Assembly (NCBI GenBank): GCA_944385055.1
Contig: CALWVT010000001.1
Location: 124,001-188,000 of the forward strand
Reading direction: 5' to 3'
Length of the DNA: 64,000 bases
From: an uncultured Clostridia bacterium
Lineage (GTDB): Bacteria; Bacillota; Clostridia; Oscillospirales; Acutalibacteraceae
The translations under genes were made by a program, and so were the position numbers. Below the pieces are notes generated by a model. It saw only the letters and a program-made list of their open reading frames with translations. It was not told the DNA's origin and did not search any database. Below are positions 17,484 through 26,846 of this stretch, piece after piece. The first letter of the stretch is position 1, and each line of letters starts with the position of its first letter.

Positions 17484-20156
17484 ATGCGCAAGCAAAACCG
17501 GCATGCGTATTGGCTCGCCCCGGCTGCCGTCCTGGCGGCCGTTCTGCTCGTGTTTCTCGGCGGCGGCTATTGGCCGTTCGGCGTGCGCACCCTTTCCTGG
17601 TGTGATATGAACCAGCAGGTCGTCCCGCTTTTGATGAGTTTTCAAAACATTGTGCACGGGGATGCCTCCATGTTTTTGAATCTCCAGAACGCGGGCGGCA
17701 TGGATTTTTGGGGTGTGTTCTTTTTCTTCCTTGCAAGCCCGTTTACCTCTCTAACGCTGCTCGTGCCCAAAGCGGACCTGTACGCGTTTATGAACCTCCT
17801 CGTCGCGCTGAAAATGGCGGCGGCGGCCCTGACGGCGTCGATTGCCTTTGCGCGGCTATTCCCGCGGCTGCCGGCTGTGCCGGTCGCGTGCTTTTCGTGC
17901 ATGTACGCGTGGTCGGGCTTTACGATGCTGTTTTACCAAAATGTCATCTGGCTCGACGTGGTGGCGCTGTTCCCGCTGCTGCTTCTGGGATATTTCTATG
18001 TCTTTCAGAAGGCGCGCCCGGCGCTGCTCACGTTTTCCACAGCGGCACTGCTGGTGATCAATTACTACGAGGGCGCCATCGTGCTTTTGTGGATGCTTCT
18101 CGCCGGCGGTGTGTTCGCATTTTTCGCGGTGCCGCGCGCACGGCGGGGCAGAGGGCTTCTTTTGACGGCGCTGGCGGTGGTGCTTTCGCTGCTCGCGACG
18201 GCCGTCGTATGGCTGCCGTCGTTTCTCGAGTACCTGCAAAGCGGCCGCACGGTCGATTTGCTCTCGAGTGTCAGCAGCGGCAGCTTCACGGCGCCGCTGC
18301 CCACGACCCTGCCGGTGCTGTTGTGCACGGCCCTTGCGGTGGGGGCGCCCGTGTTCTTTTTCAGCGGGCGTTCGCGCGCGAAGGGGCTGTGGTGCGTGTT
18401 TGTGCTGTTTTTGCTCATGCTGCTGCCGCTTCTGATTGACCCGATCAACCGCATGTGGCATTTGGGCAGCTACCAGGCATTCCCGGCGCGCTACGGGTTT
18501 ATCCCGGTGTTTTTGGGCCTTTTGATTGCCGCATGGTACCTCGCACAGACCGAGCGCCTGCTCGGGGCGGGCTTTGTCCCGAAACGGCGCCGGGCGTTTG
18601 ATTGGGTCCTGCCGGCCGCTGCCGCAGCGCTGCTCTTTGCTTTGGCGTGGCGGTTTTTGTCCGACGCGCTTCTGCGCGAGGAACTCTCCGAATACGTCCG
18701 CACGCTTTGGGGCGACACGGATTCCTTAAAGCTCGAAGCCCTGTTTGCCGCCTGCGCGCTGTGCGGGTTTTTGCTGCTCTTCCTTTTATACCGCGGCCGG
18801 CGCCTGGCAAAGCCCGCGTTCTGCGTGCTGCTGTGCGCGCTCACGCTCGTCGAAGGCTTTTTCCATATGGATCTTTACATCGGCCAGGCCGGCGGCGACA
18901 GCACCGCTTACAAGAATGTCCTGGACCTTGCGGACCGCGTCGACGACGACAGCCTCTACCGTGTGAAGCTCGACGAGAAATATTTCGATGCGAATCTGCT
19001 CGGCGGCCTCGGCTACAATGCCTTGAGCCATTACACGTCCCTGACGGGCGAAACGGCCCTTAATGCGATGAAATGGCTCGGCTATTCCTCCTATTGGATG
19101 GAAATCGGCTCCAACGGCGGCACGGCCCTGACCGACGCGCTGCTCGCGCAGAAATATACCATCGCGCTGCGCGGCACGGAGGACGGCCGCGAGGTCCTCT
19201 ACCAAAACGGCGACTATTCGATTGTAAAGACGCCGTATACGCTGCCGTTCGGCGTCGTCACGCAGTCGCTCGGCGAAGCGCTCGCCGACGGCGACCGTTT
19301 CCAAATGCAGCAGATGCTGTTTGAAAGCGTGTTCGGCATCGACGAACCGCTCTTTACACGCTTTTCGCCGATTGAGGAGCGCGGCGCCCACGTCAAGACC
19401 GACAAGGGCGGCACGACGAAGGTGACCGGTGCGGGCGGAAGGCTTTTCTATTCGATCACGGTCTCGAAAAAGACGATCCTCTACCTCGACTGTTTCGACG
19501 AGGCGACGACCGATCTCTCCCGCCCGACGTACGATGCGTTCCGCGTGACGGTCAACGGCCGCACGATCACGCCGTCGTACCCGAAAGATTCCCAAAACGG
19601 CATTCTGGAGCTCGGTACGTTCGAGCCGGGCCAGGTCGTCGACATTACGCTCGATTTGCACCACGACATCACGTGCTCGTCGTTCGGCGTCGCGGGATTG
19701 GACGTCGGTTTGCTCGAAAAAGCGCTTGCCTCTGCCTCGTGCGCGGATCTTTCCCAGCAGGGCAACACGCTTTCCGGTACGGTCGACGCGAAGGCGTCCG
19801 GCTGGCTTTTGCTGCCGATCCCGGCCGAAGCGGGCTACACGGCCACCGTCAACGGCGAACCGTGCGCGGTCGAAACGGCGTTCGGCGCCCTTTTGGCCGT
19901 CAAAGTCCCGGCCGGCGTCTCCGAAGTGACGCTCTCGTTTACGCCGCCCGGCTTTGCCGCGGGGCTTGTGCTCTCATGTGTCGGCGTCGTGCTCGTTGTC
20001 TGTTTCCTTCTGGCACAGCGGCGCGGGTGGCTTTCAAAGCTCTCGTTTCTCGAAAAACCGGTTACGGTCTTGTTCGGCGCCGCCGCATTTTTGGAGGCGG
20101 TTGTCCTGTTCGTGTTCCCGGTGGTCGTCTATTGGATGGTCCATCTTTTGCGCTAA
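17484..20156 (+). CDS. YfhO-family large membrane protein
   Basis: Membrane protein of 890 residues. It begins with a membrane segment, has about ten to twelve further segments up to about residue 460, then a long extracytoplasmic domain (about 470-810) and two C-terminal membrane segments. Early residues YWPFGVRTLSWCDMNQQ and FLNLQNAGGMDFWG match the YfhO family, in which B. subtilis YfhO is linked to lipoteichoic acid glycosylation. The fold resembles GT-C glycosyltransferases. AAAGGAGGG precedes the ATG, 24 bases after tyrS, so it may be co-transcribed. The donor and acceptor are unknown. Confidence 0.88.
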   Translation: MRKQNRHAYWLAPAAVLAAVLLVFLGGGYWPFGVRTLSWCDMNQQVVPLLMSFQNIVHGDASMFLNLQNAGGMDFWGVFFFFLASPFTSLTLLVPKADLYAFMNLLVALKMAAAALTASIAFARLFPRLPAVPVACFSCMYAWSGFTMLFYQNVIWLDVVALFPLLLLGYFYVFQKARPALLTFSTAALLVINYYEGAIVLLWMLLAGGVFAFFAVPRARRGRGLLLTALAVVLSLLATAVVWLPSFLEYLQSGRTVDLLSSVSSGSFTAPLPTTLPVLLCTALAVGAPVFFFSGRSRAKGLWCVFVLFLLMLLPLLIDPINRMWHLGSYQAFPARYGFIPVFLGLLIAAWYLAQTERLLGAGFVPKRRRAFDWVLPAAAAALLFALAWRFLSDALLREELSEYVRTLWGDTDSLKLEALFAACALCGFLLLFLLYRGRRLAKPAFCVLLCALTLVEGFFHMDLYIGQAGGDSTAYKNVLDLADRVDDDSLYRVKLDEKYFDANLLGGLGYNALSHYTSLTGETALNAMKWLGYSSYWMEIGSNGGTALTDALLAQKYTIALRGTEDGREVLYQNGDYSIVKTPYTLPFGVVTQSLGEALADGDRFQMQQMLFESVFGIDEPLFTRFSPIEERGAHVKTDKGGTTKVTGAGGRLFYSITVSKKTILYLDCFDEATTDLSRPTYDAFRVTVNGRTITPSYPKDSQNGILELGTFEPGQVVDITLDLHHDITCSSFGVAGLDVGLLEKALASASCADLSQQGNTLSGTVDAKASGWLLLPIPAEAGYTATVNGEPCAVETAFGALLAVKVPAGVSEVTLSFTPPGFAAGLVLSCVGVVLVVCFLLAQRRGWLSKLSFLEKPVTVLFGAAAFLEAVVLFVFPVVVYWMVHLLR

Positions 20157-20172
20157 CCCCAAAAAAATAGTT

Positions 20173-20206
20173 GGCGCCGCCTCTTCTTTTGAGGCGGCGC
20201 TTTTTT
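20173..20206 (+). terminator. Intrinsic terminator after the YfhO-type gene
   Basis: GGCGCCGCCTC pairs with GAGGCGGCGC across a 7-base loop and is followed by six T. Confidence 0.9.
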
Positions 20207-20354
20207 GTTGTCGAAAATGCGAAAAGGGTCTGCCCGCCGCGTTTCAAATTTATCAATAAAAATACTTGTTTTTTAGAAAAATCCTGTACACTATAGTTAG
20301 AAGCCATGCGAAATAACCGCTTCCCGAGAAGCGCGTGAAAGGAGTGTGCAGGAT

Positions 20355-20927
20355 ATGAAAAGAAAACCCGCCCGCAAAAAGAAGGCCCTTTTGCTGGTTG
20401 GCGTGCTTGCGGCGGCATTTGTCGTCTACGTGCTTGTGCTGCCGCTCAATGCCGAGACCTCCATGACCGAAGACGAGGCCCGCCCGATCGCACAGGCGTA
20501 TTATGACCGGACAAGCTCGTCGCATTGGCCGGCCTTTTCGGACAAGGACGTGCAGATCGCCGCCTGCATCCCGGAGCACACGCTCGGCGGCGGCGTGCGC
20601 AGTTACGAGTTCTTGTTGCGCACGGCCGACGGGGAAGACGCGGGGAGCATTTCGGTGTTCGAAAACGGAGACGCCGGCGGCGACCCGAATGGCCCGGATT
20701 TCCATTATCTTTCGCAAAAGTGCGCCGGGCGCGACGTGACGCCGCAGGACTACGTTTACAGCCACGCGGAGACGCCGTTTTTGTTCGCGATGCGAAACGG
20801 CGACGGCACCTACTCGGTGATGCTCAACGATTCGTGGGGCGGCACGATTTCGAACTTCTCGTTCTGGTTCCTCTCGAAACTCTGGTGGGCGTTTGAGTGC
20901 CCGGCGCGGGCAGTGCGCTCCTTGTAA
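20355..20927 (+). CDS. Small membrane-anchored or secreted protein of unknown function
   Basis: Unrecognised protein of 190 residues. A lysine/arginine-rich start (about 1-10) and one hydrophobic segment (about 11-32) indicate an N-terminal anchor or uncleaved signal. The rest is likely outside the cell. Two tryptophan-bearing segments at the end (SFWFLSKLWWAFEC) are notable. The ATG at 20355 is used because GAAAGGAG is correctly placed; a GTG nine bases earlier overlaps it. It stands alone between terminators and the YitT-type gene. No function is assigned. Confidence 0.7.
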   Translation: MKRKPARKKKALLLVGVLAAAFVVYVLVLPLNAETSMTEDEARPIAQAYYDRTSSSHWPAFSDKDVQIAACIPEHTLGGGVRSYEFLLRTADGEDAGSISVFENGDAGGDPNGPDFHYLSQKCAGRDVTPQDYVYSHAETPFLFAMRNGDGTYSVMLNDSWGGTISNFSFWFLSKLWWAFECPARAVRSL

Positions 20928-21142
20928 CAATATAATAATAACCCAAAACATAATCATAACCAAAAACACCTTCCAAACCGGGCGCACGGGCTTTTCCCGT
21001 TGTGCCCGGCTTTTTGACGCAATTTCTCTGTATCAAAAAGAACATTTTCGTGCATCTTTTTTCTGGCCTTGTCCCCGATTCTCCAGTATAATAAAAGAAA
21101 AAGCAGGATTCGTCTGCAGAACCAGAGGGAGGATTTCCAGAA

Positions 21143-22036
21143 ATGAAAGCAAAACGCGAACCCCGCCGCCCAGAGCCGCCCCTGACTGCCCGCGACTTTT
21201 TGACGCGCGTCGTCCTGATCGTCTGCGCCTCCGTCGTGATGGCCGTGAACATGAAGAGCTTCGTCGACGCCGGCGGGCTGTTCCCGGGCGGCTTTAACGG
21301 CCTGACGCTTTTGATCCAGCGCAGCGCGCAGACCTTCGGCGGCGTGTCGCTGCCGTTCTCCCTGATCAATTTCCTGTTAAACGCCGTGCCGGCGGTCATT
21401 AGCTTCCGGTTCATCGGCAGGCGCTTTACGCTGTTTTCCTGTTTGATGATCGTTTTGACAAGCGTCCTGACCGACGCCCTGCCCGCGATCCCGCTGACGA
21501 ACGACGTGCTTTTGATCTGCATCTTCGGCGGCATCATCAACGGCTTTGCCATCAGCCTCTGCCTGCGCGGCCGCGCAACGAGCGGCGGCACGGACTTTAT
21601 CGCCGTCGCGCTGTCGGAGCGGCTGCACGTCGATGCGTGGAATTACGTGTTGGCCGGCAACGCCGTCATGCTCGTCATCGCGGGCGCTTTGTTCGGTTGG
21701 GAGAGTGCTTTGTACTCGATTATCTTCCAGTTTGCGTCCACGCAGGTCGTCCACCTGCTCAATCCGCGCTATAAGCGCACGACGCTGTTTATCATCACCT
21801 CCCATCCGGATGAGCTCTACGAGCAGATCCGCCTGCAAACCCACCACAGCGCCACGCTGTTTCGCGGCACCGGCCTTTATAACGGCAAGGAACAGGATAT
21901 GATCTATTCCGTCGTCGAAAGCGGCCAGGTCAAGCAGATTAAGCGCGCCGTCCGCGAGGTGGACCCGAAAGCCTTCGTCAATATCATCCGCACCGACCAG
22001 GTTACCGGCAATTTTTACGAAGTGCCCAACGACTAA
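21143..22036 (+). CDS. YitT-family membrane protein (DUF161/DUF2179)
   Basis: Protein of 297 residues with five or six hydrophobic segments (about 15-190) and a C-terminal soluble domain (about 205-295) of the DUF2179 type, with a GTGLYNGKEQDMIYSVV block. The RATSGGTDFIAV motif is typical of the YitT/YvjA group, whose job is unknown. GAGGGAGGATTT precedes the ATG. A TATAAT at 21087-21092 lacks a good -35. The gene ends just before a long palindrome that also holds the next promoter. Confidence 0.88.
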   Translation: MKAKREPRRPEPPLTARDFLTRVVLIVCASVVMAVNMKSFVDAGGLFPGGFNGLTLLIQRSAQTFGGVSLPFSLINFLLNAVPAVISFRFIGRRFTLFSCLMIVLTSVLTDALPAIPLTNDVLLICIFGGIINGFAISLCLRGRATSGGTDFIAVALSERLHVDAWNYVLAGNAVMLVIAGALFGWESALYSIIFQFASTQVVHLLNPRYKRTTLFIITSHPDELYEQIRLQTHHSATLFRGTGLYNGKEQDMIYSVVESGQVKQIKRAVREVDPKAFVNIIRTDQVTGNFYEVPND

Positions 22037-22039
22037 CCC

Positions 22040-22068
22040 TTGACAAATCCCGCACACCGCCCTATTAT
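22040..22068 (+). promoter_or_regulatory. Sigma-A promoter of marR-yczE
   Basis: TTGACA (22040-22045), a 17-base spacer and TATTAT (22063-22068). The -10 box lies inside the left arm of a long palindrome. Confidence 0.75.
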
Positions 22069-22110
22069 AAGCATGCATAGAATTTGTATGCTTACAATAG
22101 GGCGTTTTTT
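22058..22110 (+). terminator. Long palindrome: yitT terminator and possible MarR operator
   Basis: Two 17-base arms (22058-22074 and 22088-22104) match at 16 of 17 positions; the odd pair is G-U in RNA. They enclose a 13-base centre and are followed by TTTTTT. This is a strong intrinsic terminator for the YitT-type gene. The same DNA overlaps the -10 and start region of the marR promoter and contains TAAGCAT...ATGCTTA, a typical size for a MarR operator. Both roles are inferred from position. Confidence 0.7.
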
Positions 22111-22145
22111 CGGCCTTGCCGGGAAAACAAAGGAGGGATTTGCGC

Positions 22146-22601
22146 ATGGAGTCTCTGCACTATCTGTTAATGCGGGCGCACATGCAGCTCAACCGCATCG
22201 TCCTGTCGCAGGCCGCGGAACTCGGGCTGACTTCCGGCCAGCCGAAGGTGCTGGAGTTCCTGCATATGGCGGGGGAGAGCGACCAGAAATCCATCGCCGG
22301 CTACTGTGAAATCGAGCCGGCAACGGTCGGCAGCATCTTAGGCCGCATGGAGAGCGCCGGGCTCATTTCCCGCCGCCAGAAAGACGGCAACCGCCGCTCT
22401 TTGTTCGTCTCCCTGACGCCGAAGGGCGAGCGCTTTGCGGAAAAAATGGACGCGATCTTCGCCGCGGCGGACAAAGCCGCGGCCGCCTCCCTTTCTGCCG
22501 CCCAGCTCGACGCGCTCAAACAGGCGCTATGCGCCGTTTCACAGTCGCTTTCCGAGGCGGCGGGGCCCCAACAAAAAGAAAGAAAGGCGAATGCAGGATG
22601 A
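22146..22601 (+). CDS. MarR-family transcriptional regulator
   Basis: Winged-helix regulator of 151 residues. The DNA-binding part (about 35-95) has TSGQPKVLEFL, CEIEPATVGSILGRMESAGLISRR and the wing KDGNRRSLFVSLT, classic MarR features, with long helices on both sides for dimerisation. The ATG at 22146 follows AAAGGAGGG. It overlaps the next gene by 4 bases and probably controls it and itself through the palindrome upstream. The effector is unknown. Confidence 0.92.
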   Translation: MESLHYLLMRAHMQLNRIVLSQAAELGLTSGQPKVLEFLHMAGESDQKSIAGYCEIEPATVGSILGRMESAGLISRRQKDGNRRSLFVSLTPKGERFAEKMDAIFAAADKAAAASLSAAQLDALKQALCAVSQSLSEAAGPQQKERKANAG

Positions 22602-23314
22602 AACAAGCGAAAGCGGACGCGCTGCACTATTTTCTGCGCGTCGTATATCTGTGTGTGGGGCTTCTGATTATGGCGGTCGGCGTTGGGTTTTCCATCCGAG
22701 CGGATCTCGGCACGTCGCCCATCTCGAGTGTGCCGTATACGCTGAGCCTTTTGTGTGCGCCGCTCACGGTGGGGGAGATCACCATCCTCATGCATTGTGT
22801 CTTTATTTTGATTCAGATCCTTCTGCTGCGCCGGCGGTATGAGCTATTGCAGCTCTTGCAGCTGCCGGTGGCGGTCGTGTTCGGCGTGCTGACGGATTTC
22901 GGCGTCTGGCTAACGGAACAGATCCCGTGCGATGCCTACTGGCAGCAGTGGATCCTCTGCCTTGTTGGCGTCGTGCTCGTCGCGGTCGGTGTGAGTATCG
23001 AGGTGACGGCGCAGGTCGTCACGCTCGCGGGCGAGGGCTTGGTGCTGGCCATCTGCAAGGCGTTCCCGAAGCTGAAGTTCGGCACGATGAAGGTCGTGTT
23101 TGACGTTACCCTCGTCGTGATCGCCTGCGTCTGCGGTCTTGTCGGCCTGCACACGCTTGCGGGTGTGCGCGAGGGCACCGTCGCGGCCGCGCTGCTCGTC
23201 GGGACCATTGCCCGGCGCCTCAACCGTCCGTTCGGCCGGTTTGCGGCGCAGGTGCTGCATGTGCCCGCAGCGCCCGGCACGGCAGGCGCCGCAAACCCGT
23301 CTTCCCCCGCTTAA
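22598..23314 (+). CDS. YczE/YyaS-like membrane protein
   Basis: Protein of 238 residues with five or six hydrophobic segments. The early GVGFSIRADLGTSPISSVPYTLS stretch matches the YczE/YyaS type, uncharacterised membrane proteins distantly like YitT. The ATG overlaps the marR stop (ATGA), so the two are translated together, which suggests that the regulator controls this membrane protein, possibly in export or stress. The C-terminal 25 residues are Ala/Pro-rich. Confidence 0.85.
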   Translation: MKQAKADALHYFLRVVYLCVGLLIMAVGVGFSIRADLGTSPISSVPYTLSLLCAPLTVGEITILMHCVFILIQILLLRRRYELLQLLQLPVAVVFGVLTDFGVWLTEQIPCDAYWQQWILCLVGVVLVAVGVSIEVTAQVVTLAGEGLVLAICKAFPKLKFGTMKVVFDVTLVVIACVCGLVGLHTLAGVREGTVAAALLVGTIARRLNRPFGRFAAQVLHVPAAPGTAGAANPSSPA

Positions 23315-23354
23315 AATGCGCGCGGTCTTTTGCCGCGCCGGTCAAAGCGTCATA

Positions 23355-23407
23355 AAAAGTGCGTCCGCCCCCGGTTTCCCGGGCGTGCGGACGCACTTTT
23401 GTGTTTT
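23355..23407. terminator. Intrinsic terminator between convergent genes
   Basis: AAAAGTGCGTCCGC (23355-23368) pairs with GCGGACGCACTTTT (23387-23400), followed by GTGTTTTT. It separates yczE from the glycosyltransferase gene and can serve both. Confidence 0.85.
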
Positions 23408-23460
23408 TCAATTGTTGTGGATGCTTTTTGATTGCTTATATGTACACTTTCCATCCGACG

Positions 23461-24636
23461 TCACTGCGCGCTGCGGTGGGCTTTGCGGCGCTTTGCCGCC
23501 ACGGCGTACGTGTCGAGCATCCCCTCGGCAAGGTTTACATCCGAAAGGTTCTGCGCGCTCTTGCGCACCAGCGTGTGCAGCAGATGGATGCCTTCCTGGT
23601 CGAGTGTTTCCAATTGACGCAGGATCTCCCCGAGCCGCTGCGCGTCGTGGAACAAGAACCCGTTGACGCCGTCGCGCACGAGTTCCGCGTTTGCGCTGTC
23701 TTCGTGCAGAAGCACCGGCAGCCCGGCCGCCATCGCCTCGAGCGGCGCCGCCTTGATGGCGCCCGACCGGCTCGCGCTGACGAACGCGCGGCAGCAGCTG
23801 TAAAGGTCTGTCAGCTTCTGCTTGGACAGCTGCCCGACAAACGTCACCTGCTCCGAAAGCTGCAGCGTCTTTGCGTGCTCCGCATACAGCGCGGCGTCCG
23901 GCCCCGTACCCGCAATAATCAAATGCAGCGGGTCCGTCGGCGCTACCGCGGCGTGCCAGTCCTCCAAAAGTGCCGCTACGCCGCAGTCGTCCAAAAGCCG
24001 CCCCGCAAAGATGTAATTCGTCGTCGTTTTCGGGATTTTCCATTCGTCCAAAAGCTCCGTGTGCGCCGTGTCCGACGGCACAAACGTGTCCAAATCGACG
24101 CAGAACGGCGAGCGCTTCAATTTGCAGCGGATGTCGATCGCTTTCAATTCATCGGCCGTTTTGCTGCTGGGCGCCAAAATGGCGTCGCTCTCCGACAGGA
24201 TCTTGCGCACCGTCGAGCGCACCTTCATCTTCGCCAAACTGTCATATGCCTTGTTTAAGCCGTACCCTTCCAGCGCATCGTGCAGGTTGTGGATCGTCGT
24301 CACGAGCGGCCGATCATAATTCTGCGCAAACTTTACGCCGGCCAAGCCCATCTCATCGAGCGTCACCACATGAATGACGTCCGGTCGGAAACGGGCGAGG
24401 TCCTCTTCCATCGGCCCCAAAAGGCTCGTGCGCACCGAGCAGCCGTAAAGGCTCGGCGTCGGGCGCGCCGGGCAGTAAATCGTGCCGTTTTGCGGGAAGC
24501 ATTCTTCGATTTCCGGGTCGGCCGTCACCACCATGACCTCGTTTCCGGTCTTCTCCAGGCCGCTTCGCAGCACGGACACGTAGGTGGAAGCGGCGCACGG
24601 CACGCTGCCGGCTCCAGAGAATAACGCGATTTTCAT
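23461..24636 (-). CDS. GT4-type glycosyltransferase
   Basis: Glycosyltransferase of 391 residues with the GT-B fold. The N-terminal domain starts MKIALFSGAGSVPCAAS and contains FRPDVIHVV near residue 85; the C-terminal domain contains FAGRLLDDCGVAALLEDW near 215 and an EAMAAGLPVLLHEDSANAELV segment near 325, the nucleotide-sugar site of family 4. Similar proteins make glycolipids such as mono- or diglucosyl diacylglycerol, or surface glycans. It stands alone with no sugar genes beside it, so donor and acceptor are unknown. Confidence 0.88.
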   Translation of the reverse strand: MKIALFSGAGSVPCAASTYVSVLRSGLEKTGNEVMVVTADPEIEECFPQNGTIYCPARPTPSLYGCSVRTSLLGPMEEDLARFRPDVIHVVTLDEMGLAGVKFAQNYDRPLVTTIHNLHDALEGYGLNKAYDSLAKMKVRSTVRKILSESDAILAPSSKTADELKAIDIRCKLKRSPFCVDLDTFVPSDTAHTELLDEWKIPKTTTNYIFAGRLLDDCGVAALLEDWHAAVAPTDPLHLIIAGTGPDAALYAEHAKTLQLSEQVTFVGQLSKQKLTDLYSCCRAFVSASRSGAIKAAPLEAMAAGLPVLLHEDSANAELVRDGVNGFLFHDAQRLGEILRQLETLDQEGIHLLHTLVRKSAQNLSDVNLAEGMLDTYAVAAKRRKAHRSAQ

Positions 24637-24955
24637 ATTTTCTATGACCTCCGAGCAGGAAAGAAATTTTTATAAGGATAAAACGGGAAAGTCTTCCAAG
24701 TTTCGACGCGGATTCTGTCGAAAACCCGCAGAATCATTTGTATTATAACACATTTTGCCCGGCAATAGAACCGCCTTCCCGCAGAATAATTTTAGATTTT
24801 GCCTTTTCTTAGCCGCGCGAATCGGCTATAATAGAAAGCAAAGGGTTTTGATTTATAAAATCCAAACAGAATCCGGGCGCTTCCTGGAAACAGAAGCGTG
24901 CAAAAAACGCAAACGCGGCACAGCGATGCCGCACGAAAGGGCAGGTGTATCCTTC
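24637..24955. other. Divergent intergenic region, glycosyltransferase / hprK
   Basis: An AT-rich stretch of 319 bases between divergent genes. It holds a TATAAT (24827-24832) that could serve hprK, with a poor -35 (TTTTCT), and an ATTATA (24740s) that would read TATAAT toward the glycosyltransferase. No structured RNA was recognised. A short in-frame extension of hprK reaches back into it but lacks a ribosome site. Confidence 0.5.
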
Positions 24956-25924
24956 ATGCCGACGACATCCTACAGTGTTTCCCTGGACAAAGTCATCAAA
25001 GAGCTTTCCTTGGAGACCCTTTATATGCCGGGTCCGCCGGAGAGTTTCCTCGTCACCTCCAGCGACGTCAACCGCCCCGGTCTGGAACTGGGCGGCTTCT
25101 TCGACTATTTTGACCCCACGCGCATCATCATCATTGGCAACGCCGAGACCGCTTTCATGAAGCAGCAGTGCAAAGAGGAACTCGAGCATGTGCTTGAGGA
25201 TATTTTTAAGCAGGGCCCGCCGGCCGTGATTATCGCGCGCAAGCTGCCGGTCTGTGAGGAGCTGTTGACGGCCGCCAAAAAGTATACGATTCCCGTTCTG
25301 ACGACGGCCGAGTCGACGAGCAGCCTCGTCGCGGCACTCGTCGCCTACTTAAACGTCGAACTCGCCCCGCGCATCACGCGCCACGGCGTCCTCGTCGAGG
25401 TCTACGGCGAAGGCGTTTTGATGGTCGGCGACTCCGGCGTCGGCAAAAGCGAGACCGCCATCGAGCTGATTAAGCGCGGCCACCGCTTGATCGCCGACGA
25501 CGCCGTCGAGATCCGCCGCGTGTCGGCGAAAAGCCTCGTCGGCCAGGCGCCGTCGAATATCCGCCACTTCATCGAGCTGCGCGGCATCGGCATCATCAAC
25601 GCCCGCCGCATCTTCGGTATCGGCGCGGTCAAGGTCTCCGAAAAGATCAACCTCGTCATCAACCTCGAGCAGTGGGATTCCCACAAGGTCTACGACCGCA
25701 TGGGCATCGACAGCGAGTACACCGAGATCCTCGGCATCAAGGTTCCCGTCCTGACGATTCCCGTCAAACCCGGGCGCAACCTCGCTGTCATCATCGAAGT
25801 GGCCGCGATGAATAACCGCCAGAAGAAGATGGGCTACAATGCCGCCCGCGAGCTGCTGCAGGGCCTGGGGATGGATCTTTCCCTGGTCGACGAGCAGGTC
25901 ACAAAGCGCGATCTCGACATTTAA
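24956..25924 (+). CDS. hprK: HPr kinase/phosphorylase
   Basis: Protein of 322 residues that phosphorylates HPr on Ser46, and reverses this, linking sugar status to catabolite control in Firmicutes. Walker A GDSGVGKSETAIELIKRGH is near residue 158. The signature ELRGIGIINARRIFGIGAV is near 205, and the K3-type loop PVKPGRNLAVIIEVAAMN near 268. The ATG at 24956 gives a normal length; the in-frame ATG at 24926 is an alternative. It starts the group hprK, PHP, murB, rapZ, whiA. Confidence 0.95.
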   Translation: MPTTSYSVSLDKVIKELSLETLYMPGPPESFLVTSSDVNRPGLELGGFFDYFDPTRIIIIGNAETAFMKQQCKEELEHVLEDIFKQGPPAVIIARKLPVCEELLTAAKKYTIPVLTTAESTSSLVAALVAYLNVELAPRITRHGVLVEVYGEGVLMVGDSGVGKSETAIELIKRGHRLIADDAVEIRRVSAKSLVGQAPSNIRHFIELRGIGIINARRIFGIGAVKVSEKINLVINLEQWDSHKVYDRMGIDSEYTEILGIKVPVLTIPVKPGRNLAVIIEVAAMNNRQKKMGYNAARELLQGLGMDLSLVDEQVTKRDLDI

Positions 25925-26039
25925 AATACTTGACAAAGAAAACGGAGAATGCCGCGGGCACTTTTTTGAAAGTGCCGCAGCAAACGGGCCTTTGCGCCCA
26001 TTTTGACAACGGATCCGGCAAAAAGGGGGCTTTTCAGAT

Positions 26040-26789
26040 ATGAACTTTGCAGCGGATCTGCATATGCATACGATTGCTTCCACCCACGCGTACAGTACGC
26101 TCGAGGAGATGGCCGCTGCCGCCCGCCGGCGGGGCCTTCGCGCGATCGCCATCACCGACCACGGCGTCACGATGCCCGGCGCGCCGGGAAAATGGTATTT
26201 TCACAACCTAAAAGTGGTGCCGCATGTGCTCGACGGCCTGCTCCTTTTGCGTGGACAGGAGACCAATGTGATCGATTACGACGGGCATGTCGATTTGGAG
26301 GAAAATTGCAAGGGGGATTTGGACTGGGTTGTCGCCTCCATCCATGACGGCTGCATGCCGCAGGACGAATCCCCCACGCCCGAGAAGGTCACGCGTCTGT
26401 GGGAGGCCGTGTGCAAAAACCCGCTGGTCCATGTGATCGGCCACTGCGGTTCGCCGCGCTTTGCTTTCGATTACGAGCGCGTGATCCCGCAGTTCGGCGC
26501 GGCCGGCAAGCTCGTCGAGCTCAATGAGGGCACGTTCCACAGCCGGCCGAAGTCCGTTGCGAACTGCCGCCGGATTTTGGAATTGTGCAAAGCCTACCGC
26601 GTGCCGGTCGTCGTGGACAGCGACGCCCATTTTTCGTCGCTCGTCGGCGTGTTCCCCAACGCGGAGAAGCTGTTGGAGGAACTCGATTTTCCCGAGGAAC
26701 TCGTCGTCAATGCGGATTTCGAACGCCTGAAAGCGTACCTTGCGGCGCATTCCCGCGTGGCGCAGGACCCCTGTTTTGCCCAGCTGTGA
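26040..26789 (+). CDS. PHP-domain phosphoesterase (YcdX-like)
   Basis: Metal-dependent PHP hydrolase of 249 residues. Metal ligands are visible in DLHMHT near residue 6, TDHGVTMP near 40, the RGQETNV acid near 73, ASIHDG near 100, GHCG near 134 and DSDAHF near 196, so the trinuclear site looks complete. The YcdX group removes phosphate from small molecules. It sits between hprK and murB, a usual place in Clostridia. RBS AAAAAGGGGGC precedes the ATG. Confidence 0.9.
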   Translation: MNFAADLHMHTIASTHAYSTLEEMAAAARRRGLRAIAITDHGVTMPGAPGKWYFHNLKVVPHVLDGLLLLRGQETNVIDYDGHVDLEENCKGDLDWVVASIHDGCMPQDESPTPEKVTRLWEAVCKNPLVHVIGHCGSPRFAFDYERVIPQFGAAGKLVELNEGTFHSRPKSVANCRRILELCKAYRVPVVVDSDAHFSSLVGVFPNAEKLLEELDFPEELVVNADFERLKAYLAAHSRVAQDPCFAQL

Positions 26790-26846
26790 TTTGCGGGCCC
26801 GTTTTGTCAATCTAATCGAGTAGGAAAGAAAGGGAGGACCTTTTTC

